Assembly (NCBI RefSeq): GCF_002954775.1
Contig: NZ_PJME01000004.1
Coordinates: forward strand, 248,001-312,000
Origin: Streptomyces geranii
GTDB taxonomy: Bacteria; Actinomycetota; Actinomycetes; Streptomycetales; Streptomycetaceae
DNA length: 64,000 nucleotides
Direction of reading: 5' to 3'
Under the pieces are notes generated by a model that saw only the letters and a list, made by a program, of their open reading frames with translations, did not search any database and was not told the DNA's origin. This document shows, in pieces, positions 41,520-48,988 of this stretch (the stretch's first letter is position 1; every line of letters starts with the position of its first letter). The position numbers and the translations under genes were made by a program.

Positions 41520-44141
41520 TCAGCTGTTCGAGGAAGTGAGGCTTCTGGCTGTCTCCCGGATGGTCGGGTGGCGGTACAGCTCGCGCAGACGCAGGGACGG
41601 CAGCCCGCGTGCGCGCAGTGCCGCGCCGATGCGTACGGCGAACAGGGAGTTGCCGCCGAGTTCGAAGAAGTCGTCGTCCAGGCCGACCGGCCTGCCGAGG
41701 ACCTCGGTCCAGATCTCTAGTAGGCGATCGGTGAGGTCGTCGTCCGTGGCGGGGGCGGCGTCCCGCGTCGGCGCGACGGGGGTCACGGGTGCGGGGAGTC
41801 GTGCCGTGTCGAGTTTTCCGTTGGCCGTCAGGGGGAGTGCGTCCAGGGCGGTGATCGTGGCGGGGAGCATGTGGTCGGGCAGGATGCCCGCGGCCCGTTT
41901 GCGGATCGTGGACGGGTCGCCGCCGGCGAGGACCACGTACGCGTGGATGCCGGCGGTGGCGGCATCGGCCGGGTCGTCGCGGCGCACGGTCACGGCTGCG
42001 GTCCGTACATCCGGGTCCTCCAGCAGGACGGTGCGGATCTCGTCGAGTTCGATCCGGAAGCCGCGGATCTTGACCTGGCTGTCGATCCGCCCGAGGTGTT
42101 CGAGTCGCCCGTCGGGGCGCAGCCGCCCGAGGTCGCCGCTGCGGTACATCACTCCGCCGGTGAAGGGGTCCGGCACGAACCGACGGAGCGTCAACTCCGC
42201 CTGGCCGAGGTATCCGAGGGCGACCCCGGCGCCGCCGACGCAGATCTCGCCTGCCACGCCGGGTGGCAGGAGTCGGCCCGCGTCGTCTGTCACGTACAGG
42301 TGCCAGCCGGGCAGGGCGTGACCGACGGAGCGGGTGGCGGCGAGGGCCAGTTTCCGGGTGAGGGTCTGCTCGGTGACGTGGACCGTCGTCTCGGTGATGC
42401 CGAACATGTTCACCACGCGGCAGACGGACTCCGGGTGCCGGTCGAACCACGGCAGCAGCATCCGCGCGTCGAGCGGCTCGCCGCCGAACACCACCAGACG
42501 GACCCCGACCCGGGTGTGGTCGAGGGCCAGCAACTGGCCGAAGGCCGACGGGGTCTGGCTCAGCACGGTGACCTTCTCGGACAGCAGCAGGTCGCGGAAG
42601 CTGTCGGGTTCCCGGGAGACGAAGTACGGCACCACGACCAGCCGTCCGCCGGTCAGCAGGCAGCCCCAGATCTCCCACACGGAGAAGTCGAAGGCACTGG
42701 AGTGGAACCACGTCCACACATCCGACCCGCCGAGTCCGTACTCGTCGCGGGTCGCGTCGATCAGGGCGACCACATTGCGGTGCGGTACTTCGACGCCCTT
42801 GGGGCGGCCGGTGGAGCCGGAGGTGTAGATGACGTAGGCGGCGGTCTCGGGAGCGACGGTCGGGAGGGTGACGGTGTCGCGGAGCTTCGGCGTCGCGTCG
42901 AGCAGGTCGTCGGGTGTCACGGGCACACAGCCCGGTACGTCCGGGAACTCGGGCAGCCGGGTGATCACCACACCCAGTCCCGCGTCCCGCGCGGTGTGGG
43001 CGATGCGGTCCGCCGGGTAGGCGGGGTCGACGGGCACGTAGGCCGCGCCGGTTTTCAGCACGGCGAGCAGGGAGACGACCAACTCGGCGGTGCGCTCCAG
43101 GCACACGCCCACCCGGTCCCCGGACTCGACGCCCCGTTCGCGCAGGCCGTGTGCCAGGAGGGTGGCTCGCTCGTCGAGTTCGCGGTAGGTCAGTCCCGCG
43201 CCGCCGTCCGTCAGGGCGATGCGGTGCGGCGTCGCGGCCGTGATCCGCGCGAACGCCTCCGGCAGGCTCAGCTGTGTGGTGACCAGACGGCGGGGCGGCC
43301 GGCCGAGCGCCGCGACACGGTCGCGTTCGGCCTCGTCCAGCAGTTCGACGTCGTGGACCCGGGTCTGTGGCGCGCTCAGTATGTGCTGGTGCACGCGTAC
43401 GAGGTGCTGGGTGAACTGCGCGGCCATCTGCGTGGAGACGTGGGTGCCCAGGTGGTCGCAGCGCAGTCGCCAGCCGTCGGTGTCCTTGAAGACGGACACG
43501 GTGAGGGGGAACGGAGGCGCCAGGCAGGGGACGTACGCGCCGGGCACCTCAGCCTCGTCGAAGAGCAGGCCGACGAGCGCGGGACCCTCCGCGGGTGAGG
43601 GCCTCAACTCGCCGAGTGTGGGCGCTTCTTCGACGGTGAGGGAGCCGTGGTCCGTGCCGATGACGGGGGTGCTCTCGGGGTCGTAGCGGCGCAGGGTGAC
43701 GGCGAGGGCCGCGAGCCAGGTCGCCTCGTCGCCGCCGTCGGTGAGGGAGAAGAGGTGGGGGACCGTGGGGCCGCCGTCCGCCAGGCCCCAGGCGGGCGCG
43801 GGGGCGGGCGGGGTCGCCGGTGCGTCGGAGGCGTCGTGGTCGGTTCGCGGTGCGACGGAGTCACCGGCCGTCAGCCGTCCGAGGGCCGTACGGTCCCAGC
43901 GGTCGCGTGGGGCCACGACGATCAGGTCGGCCACGCCGTCGGCGTACCGGAGCAGGACCCTGCGTATGTCCTGGGCCGGGCGGGCGAGTTCGGCCTCTCG
44001 GCGACGCTCGGCGAGCGGGTCGGTAGCCGGTACGGGGACGTCCTCGGTCCACAGCCCCGGAGCTGCCGCCGGGGCCTGGGAGCGGTCCGAGCGGACGCGC
44101 ACGGCGTGGCAGCGGGCTGCGGGCTGGAGGGGGCCTGACAC
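41520..44141 (-). CDS. Stand-alone NRPS adenylation-thiolation protein with truncated condensation remnant
   Basis: An 873-residue A-T protein. Residues 1-285 look like the C-terminal half of a condensation domain with no HHxxxDG motif. The adenylation domain (about 290-790) has YTSGSTGRPKG, FDFSVWE and NMFGITETT. The carrier domain ends the protein with the phosphopantetheine serine in LGGNSLF (about 831). My hand-read specificity code is D-F-W-S-V-G-M-V-H-K, which matches threonine-type codes. The NRPS at 54672 has a module without an A domain, which this protein could load in trans. GTG 44141 has AAGGAG 7 nt upstream. It is the last gene of the minus-strand arm. Confidence 0.88.
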   Translation of the reverse strand: MSGPLQPAARCHAVRVRSDRSQAPAAAPGLWTEDVPVPATDPLAERRREAELARPAQDIRRVLLRYADGVADLIVVAPRDRWDRTALGRLTAGDSVAPRTDHDASDAPATPPAPAPAWGLADGGPTVPHLFSLTDGGDEATWLAALAVTLRRYDPESTPVIGTDHGSLTVEEAPTLGELRPSPAEGPALVGLLFDEAEVPGAYVPCLAPPFPLTVSVFKDTDGWRLRCDHLGTHVSTQMAAQFTQHLVRVHQHILSAPQTRVHDVELLDEAERDRVAALGRPPRRLVTTQLSLPEAFARITAATPHRIALTDGGAGLTYRELDERATLLAHGLRERGVESGDRVGVCLERTAELVVSLLAVLKTGAAYVPVDPAYPADRIAHTARDAGLGVVITRLPEFPDVPGCVPVTPDDLLDATPKLRDTVTLPTVAPETAAYVIYTSGSTGRPKGVEVPHRNVVALIDATRDEYGLGGSDVWTWFHSSAFDFSVWEIWGCLLTGGRLVVVPYFVSREPDSFRDLLLSEKVTVLSQTPSAFGQLLALDHTRVGVRLVVFGGEPLDARMLLPWFDRHPESVCRVVNMFGITETTVHVTEQTLTRKLALAATRSVGHALPGWHLYVTDDAGRLLPPGVAGEICVGGAGVALGYLGQAELTLRRFVPDPFTGGVMYRSGDLGRLRPDGRLEHLGRIDSQVKIRGFRIELDEIRTVLLEDPDVRTAAVTVRRDDPADAATAGIHAYVVLAGGDPSTIRKRAAGILPDHMLPATITALDALPLTANGKLDTARLPAPVTPVAPTRDAAPATDDDLTDRLLEIWTEVLGRPVGLDDDFFELGGNSLFAVRIGAALRARGLPSLRLRELYRHPTIRETARSLTSSNS

Positions 44142-44190
44142 GGTGGTACTCCTTGTCGTTCAGGGGAGGTCGGACGGTGTGCGGGCTCGG

Positions 44191-45015
44191 TCAGCGGATG
44201 CTGAAGCCGCCGTCCACGGTCAGGACCGATCCGGTGATCTGCCGGGATTCGTCCGAGGCCAGGAACACGATCGCGGCGGCGACGTCCTCCGGCTCGATCA
44301 GCGCGTTCATGGGCTGGGCCTCGGTGAAGGTCTTCTCGTGCTCGTGGACCGGGACTTCGAGTGCCCTGGCGATCTCGGCGAGCATCCGCCCCTCGGCCCC
44401 CGCGTCATCGCGGACCGAGCCCGGGCAGACCGCGTTGACGCGGACCTTCGTCGGCGCGTAGTCGAGTGCGGCGGCCTTGGTGAGGCCGACGACGGCGTGT
44501 TTGGCGGCGACGTAGGCGGCGAAGTGGCGGTAGCCGACGAGCCCGGCGGTGGAGGCGACGTTGACGATGCTGCCCGCGCGCCGGGCGCTCATCGCCTTGC
44601 CGACCTCGCGGATCACCCGCCAGGCCCCGGAAAGGTCAACGTCGATCATCAGGGACCACTCGTCCTCGTCGATCTCGTGCACCGGCTTGCCCGAAGGGGC
44701 CGCGATACCCGCGTTGTTGACGGCGACATCGATCCGCCCGAACCGGTCCTCGGCCCGCGTCACCGCCTCCCGTACGGCACGCAGGTCGCGGATGTCGGCC
44801 GTGGTGGTGAGGACGGCGGCGCCCGCCTCCCGGCACAGCGCGGCCGTGTGCTCCAACTGGCCCGGTGTGCCCAGCGGGTAGGGCACGCCGGGCAGGTCGG
44901 CGCAGATGTCCAGGAGGGTGAGATCGGCGCCCTCGGTGGCACAGGCGACGGCCGCTGCCCGGCCCAGTCCACGGGCGGCACCGGTGACGAGGACCGACTT
45001 GCCGTGCAGACGCAT
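44191..45015 (-). CDS. SDR-family oxidoreductase, mycofactocin-coupled type
   Basis: A 274-residue SDR with VTGAARGLGRAA, NNAGIAAP and catalytic YVAAK. After the first Rossmann strand it has an insertion (DICADLPGVPYPLGTPGQLEH) characteristic of SDRs that hold NADH non-exchangeably and pass electrons to mycofactocin. It sits between the A-T protein and the type II thioesterase. In the cluster it may oxidise or reduce a hydroxyl or keto group on the acyl chain or an amino acid. ATG 45015 follows AAGGAG. Confidence 0.82.
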   Translation of the reverse strand: MRLHGKSVLVTGAARGLGRAAAVACATEGADLTLLDICADLPGVPYPLGTPGQLEHTAALCREAGAAVLTTTADIRDLRAVREAVTRAEDRFGRIDVAVNNAGIAAPSGKPVHEIDEDEWSLMIDVDLSGAWRVIREVGKAMSARRAGSIVNVASTAGLVGYRHFAAYVAAKHAVVGLTKAAALDYAPTKVRVNAVCPGSVRDDAGAEGRMLAEIARALEVPVHEHEKTFTEAQPMNALIEPEDVAAAIVFLASDESRQITGSVLTVDGGFSIR

Positions 45016-45079
45016 GGTGAACTCCTTGCAGAATCAGGCGCGTTGGGGGAGCAGTTGGAGCAGGGCGGGGAGTACGGGG

Positions 45080-45790
45080 CTACAGGACCGTCGAGACGAT
45101 CAGCCGGACCAGCGCGGGCGCGGCGTCGGTGAGGTACATGTGGCCGCCGGGGACCTCGACGTGCTCGAAGTCCCGGCCGGCGACCTTGCTCCAGGACTCG
45201 GCGTCGTCGTAGCCGACGAGGTCGTCCTCCTCGCCCCGGACGACCGTGAGCGGGGAATCCAGCGGGAGGCCGGTGGAGGGCGTGTAGTTCTCGTGCATCT
45301 CTACGTCCGCGCGCAGGGCGGGCAGGATCATCTCGCGCATCTCCGGGTCGTCCAGGGCGGGATGGTGGTAGCCGGCGAACTCGCCTACCTGGGCGAGGAA
45401 CTCCTCGTCGGACAGACCGGTGGCCCGCCGCTCGCGCCCCCGGGCCGGTTCGGGCGACCCGCTGACGAACAGGTGGACCAGTTCGACGCCGGGCTCGGCG
45501 GCCAACCGGTGGGCGAGTTCGTAGGCGAGCACCGCGCCGAGGCTGTGCCCGAACAGGGCCACCCGGCCCCCGTCCGAGCCGAGCCGCTCCCGCAGTTCGG
45601 CCATGAGGCCGTCGACGGCCTGGTGGGCGTCCCGGTAGGGCTCCTCGTCGATCAGCCGCTCCCGGCCCGGCAGTTGGAGCGCCACGATCTCCAGAGAGCC
45701 CCCGGCCAGTGCCGTCCAGGGCCGGAAGAAGGAGGCGCCCGCCCCGGCGTACGGCAGGCAGATCAGCTTGGTCGTGTCATGCGTGGTCAT
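45080..45790 (-). CDS. Type II thioesterase
   Basis: A 236-residue alpha/beta hydrolase that clears misloaded carrier domains in NRPS systems. FGHSLGAVLAYELAHRL holds the nucleophilic serine and GGHMYL the catalytic histidine; ICLPYAGAGASFFRPW is the usual N-terminus. ATG 45790 overlaps the end of the LLM gene by 14 nt. Being separate from the megasynthase, it is an editing enzyme rather than the releasing one. Confidence 0.9.
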   Translation of the reverse strand: MTTHDTTKLICLPYAGAGASFFRPWTALAGGSLEIVALQLPGRERLIDEEPYRDAHQAVDGLMAELRERLGSDGGRVALFGHSLGAVLAYELAHRLAAEPGVELVHLFVSGSPEPARGRERRATGLSDEEFLAQVGEFAGYHHPALDDPEMREMILPALRADVEMHENYTPSTGLPLDSPLTVVRGEEDDLVGYDDAESWSKVAGRDFEHVEVPGGHMYLTDAAPALVRLIVSTVL

Positions 45791-46949
45791 GGGTGAGGGC
45801 CTCTCCTTGTGAGTGGGGTGCTTCGTGCGTGCCTTGTGGGCGAGGGGTTCCGGAGCGAGGGTCGGACGCGAGCAGACTGGCCAGCTCCGCCGCCTCGACG
45901 GCGATGCGCAGCGCCCCGGCGGCACGGTCGGGGCCGGGCAGCCCGGGGCCGACCGGCATCACGTTGAGCGTGGTGGCGCCCGCCTCGGCGAACGCCGTCA
46001 TCCGCTCGGCGATCCGCTCACGCGGCCCCAACAGCGAGGTGGCGTCCAGGAATTCGAGCGGTACGGCGGCCATGGCGCCCGGGTAGTCACCGGCCAGGAA
46101 CCTCTCCTGCACGGCCCGCGCCTCGGCGCCGTAGCCCATGCGCTCGGCCAGCTGCGTGTAGTGGTTGTCCTCCCGGCCGCCCATGCCGCCGAGGTACAGC
46201 GCGGCGTACCCCCGCACCCGGCGTGCGCAGGCCCGCCAGTCGGGGCCGGTCACCAGGGGTACGCCGGGGGCGATGTCGAAGCCGTCGAGGGTGCGCCCCG
46301 ACTTCGCGAGGCCGGCCTTGAGGGGCCGGAGCTGCCGGTCGGCGTGGGCGGGGGAGAAGAACACCGGGAGCCAGCCGTCGGCGATCTCCCCGGCCAGCTC
46401 CAGGTTTCTCGGCCCCAGGGCGGCGAGGTAGACCGGGATCCGCTCGCGCGGTGGCCGGATGGTGAGGGCGAGCGCCTTGCCGGGGCCGTCCGGCAGCGGG
46501 AGCGTGAAGTGGCGGCCCGCGTACTCCAGGGGCTCGCGGCGCAGAGCGCGGCGCACCAGATCGACGTACTCCCGTGTACGGCCCAGCGGTGAGCCGAATC
46601 CGACGCCGTGCCAGCCCTCCGAGACCTGGGGCCCGGACACACCGAGGCCGAGTCTGAGCCGACCGCCGGAGAGGGTGTCGAGGGTGGCCGCGGTCATCGC
46701 CGTCATCGCGGGCGAGCGGGCCGGGATCTGCAGGACCGCGCTGCCGACGTCGATGCGGCTGGTGCGGGCGGCTATCCAGGACAGCAGGGTGACGGCGTCG
46801 GATCCGTAGGCCTCCGAGACCCACACCGCCGAGTAGCCGAGGTCCTCGGCGAGGTTGGCGAGCGGGAGGCTGGAGGCGTCGTTGCCGCCGACCCAGTAGC
46901 CGAGGTTGAGGCCGAGCCGCAGGGTGGGGCGCGGGGTGGGGACGGTCAT
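45777..46949 (-). CDS. LLM-class flavin/F420-dependent oxidoreductase
   Basis: A 390-residue luciferase-like TIM-barrel enzyme. LGLNLGYWVGG at the N-terminus, LAEDLGYSAVWVSEAYGSDAVTLLSWIAA and LDTLSGGRLRLGLGVSGPQV are typical of F420-dependent members. It probably performs a redox step or hydroxylation on the peptide, acyl chain or a precursor amino acid. ATG 46949 has AGGAG upstream. The C-terminal 50 residues are disordered and overlap the thioesterase start. Flavin rather than F420 use cannot be excluded. Confidence 0.85.
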   Translation of the reverse strand: MTVPTPRPTLRLGLNLGYWVGGNDASSLPLANLAEDLGYSAVWVSEAYGSDAVTLLSWIAARTSRIDVGSAVLQIPARSPAMTAMTAATLDTLSGGRLRLGLGVSGPQVSEGWHGVGFGSPLGRTREYVDLVRRALRREPLEYAGRHFTLPLPDGPGKALALTIRPPRERIPVYLAALGPRNLELAGEIADGWLPVFFSPAHADRQLRPLKAGLAKSGRTLDGFDIAPGVPLVTGPDWRACARRVRGYAALYLGGMGGREDNHYTQLAERMGYGAEARAVQERFLAGDYPGAMAAVPLEFLDATSLLGPRERIAERMTAFAEAGATTLNVMPVGPGLPGPDRAAGALRIAVEAAELASLLASDPRSGTPRPQGTHEAPHSQGEALTHDHA

Positions 46950-47005
46950 GGGGGCTCCTGTGGGGCGGGCGCGCGGGTCGTCCGGGTGTCGCGGACGCGG
47001 TCGGG

Positions 47006-47890
47006 TCAGCGGCTCGTGCGGGCGCGGTAGCACCAGGTCGACAGGGTGACGAAGACGGCGATGAGCAGCGCCGAGCAGGCCGCCGTGTACAGCGCGGGAT
47101 GCTGGGCGGGCCAGTCGTGCGGCACCCGGAAACCCGGCGGGGGAGTGTTGCCGAAGAAGTGGCGCAGGGCGTTCGCGAGCGAGGTGATCGGGTTCCAGAC
47201 GGCCACGGTGGACAGCGGGCCGGGCAGCGAGGAACCGGAGACGAACGCGGAGGAGATGAACGTCGCCGGGAACAGCCAGATCAGGCCGAGACTGCCGGCC
47301 ACCTGGGCGTTCGGCGTGACGAGGGCGACGAACACGCCGATCCAGGACATCGCGAAGGAGAACAGCAGCGCCAGCAGGAACCCGGCGGCCACCTCGAACG
47401 GGCCGGCGTGCGGGCGCCAGCCCATCAGCAGCCCGCAGGCGGTGGTGACGGCCATGCTCGCCACACAGGTCGCCAGGTCGGACGTGGTCCGACCGAGCAG
47501 CAGCGCCACCCGGGAGATCGGCAGGGTGCGGAAGCGGTCGACCATGCCCTGCTCCAGGTCCCTGGAGAGCCCCACCGTGGTGAAGGTGGTGGTGAAGGCC
47601 ACCGTCTGGGCGAGCAGCCCGCCCAGCATGTACGAGCGGTAGGCCGGGCCGCCCAGGCTGTTGCCGAAGACGTACCCGATGAGCATGGCGTACACGACCG
47701 GCTCGACCAGACACGTGATCAGCAGTCCCGGAGTGCGCCGCAGATGCAGCAGGTTGCGCAGGGCCAGGTCGGCGCTCTCGGCGAGCACGCGCAGGACGGG
47801 ACTCCGGCGGGCTCGGGTGGGGGAGGCGCCGGTCGGCGGGGCGCCCTGTCCAGAGGGGCTGGCCGTTCGCGTGTCGGTGGTCGCCGTCAT
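47006..47890 (-). CDS. ABC-2 type exporter permease (DrrB-like)
   Basis: A 294-residue membrane protein with about six helices and the ABC-2 pattern (RNLLHLRRTPGLLITCLVEPVVYAMLIGYVFG, GMVDRFRTLPISRVALLLGR, WNPITSLANALRHFFG). It pairs with the adjacent ATPase, overlapping it by 4 nt (ATGA). The DrrAB class exports antibiotics and gives self-resistance; here it should export the lipopeptide. Confidence 0.9.
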   Translation of the reverse strand: MTATTDTRTASPSGQGAPPTGASPTRARRSPVLRVLAESADLALRNLLHLRRTPGLLITCLVEPVVYAMLIGYVFGNSLGGPAYRSYMLGGLLAQTVAFTTTFTTVGLSRDLEQGMVDRFRTLPISRVALLLGRTTSDLATCVASMAVTTACGLLMGWRPHAGPFEVAAGFLLALLFSFAMSWIGVFVALVTPNAQVAGSLGLIWLFPATFISSAFVSGSSLPGPLSTVAVWNPITSLANALRHFFGNTPPPGFRVPHDWPAQHPALYTAACSALLIAVFVTLSTWCYRARTSR

Positions 47891-48849
47891 AACGCCGCCC
47901 CCTGTCGGTTGCGGCTGGTCAGGCCGAGGAACACGTCGTCGAGGGTGCAGCGGCTGAGGCCGATCTCCAGCACCTCGACCTGCTCGCCCTCAAGTGCGGT
48001 CAGGGCGCGGGCCAGTGCGGCCCGGCCGTCGGCGGCCGGCGCCTCCACGCGCCTGGCCCGCCGGTCCACCGTCGGGGTGGCGCCGGTGGCCTCCCGTACG
48101 GCGCGTGCCGCCGCGTCGAGCTGGCAGTCCTCGGCGACACACACGACGAGCCGGTTGCCCGCGGTCGCCTTCAACGCGTCGCTGGTGCCCTCCGCGACGA
48201 CCCGGCCCCGGTCGATCACGGTGATCCGGTCGGCGAGGCGGTCCGCCTCCTCCAGGTACTGGGTGGTCAGCAGGATGGTGGTGCCACCGGCGACCAGTTC
48301 GCCGACCGCCTCCCAGGTGTCGAGCCGGCTCTCCGGATCGAGCCCGGTCGTGGGCTCGTCCAGGACGACCAGGGGCGGGGAACCGACGAGCGCGGCGGCC
48401 AGATCCAGCCGTCGGCGCATACCGCCCGAGTAGGTACCCGCCGGGCGGCCCGCCACGTCGGTGAGGCGGAAACGAGACAGCAGGTCGTCCGCCAGACGGC
48501 GGGCCGTACGGCGGCCCACACCGCGCAGTTTCGCGATGAGATACAGGTTCTCGAACCCGGTGAGCAGTCCGTCGACCGTCGAATACTGGCCAGCTATTCC
48601 GATCGTGGACCGGACCTTTTCCGGCTCCGCCGTCACATTCCAGCCATTCACCAGAACGTGGCCGGAATCCGGCTTCAGAAGGGTCGTCAGAATCTTCACC
48701 AGCGTGGTTTTTCCGGCTCCGTTCGGACCCAGAAGTCCCAGGACCTCGCCCGGATGTACCTCCAGGTCTATACCACGCAGGGCATGGCTCTCCCTGAATT
48801 TCTTTCTCAGTCCCTGTACGGCGACGGCCGACGTGATTGGGGTATGCAC
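47887..48849 (-). CDS. ABC exporter ATPase (DrrA-like)
   Basis: A 320-residue ATPase with Walker A GLLGPNGAGKTT, signature YSGGMRRR, Walker B LVVLDEPTTGLD and a DrrA-type C-terminal extension. It powers the adjacent permease. It is the first gene of the minus-strand arm, divergent from the acyl-AMP ligase gene across a 139-bp region containing a palindrome. Likely export and self-resistance function for the cluster product. Confidence 0.91.
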   Translation of the reverse strand: MHTPITSAVAVQGLRKKFRESHALRGIDLEVHPGEVLGLLGPNGAGKTTLVKILTTLLKPDSGHVLVNGWNVTAEPEKVRSTIGIAGQYSTVDGLLTGFENLYLIAKLRGVGRRTARRLADDLLSRFRLTDVAGRPAGTYSGGMRRRLDLAAALVGSPPLVVLDEPTTGLDPESRLDTWEAVGELVAGGTTILLTTQYLEEADRLADRITVIDRGRVVAEGTSDALKATAGNRLVVCVAEDCQLDAAARAVREATGATPTVDRRARRVEAPAADGRAALARALTALEGEQVEVLEIGLSRCTLDDVFLGLTSRNRQGAAL

Positions 48850-48871
48850 AGATCCGTTCTACGGCCACCGG

Positions 48872-48887
48872 TGATCGAAGTCGATCA
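48872..48887. promoter_or_regulatory. Palindrome TGATCGA-AG-TCGATCA between divergent cluster arms
   Basis: Perfect 7-bp arms around AG, 23 bp upstream of the exporter ATPase start and 102 bp upstream of the ligase start. A regulator bound here could control both arms. No cluster regulator gene is visible in the window. Confidence 0.5.
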
Positions 48888-48988
48888 TGAAGCGTTCAAG
48901 GTTTCTTGTGTGTCTCATGGCATTTCTTGGCGATTTCGTGAATGTATCGCTACTGGTTCGAGGACCGTCATTCCGTACGGTTTCCGTC

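Noticed and set aside
45080..45790. Thioesterase as the releasing domain of the NRPS
   Set aside because: It is a separate type II enzyme; the end of the assembly line lies outside the window.
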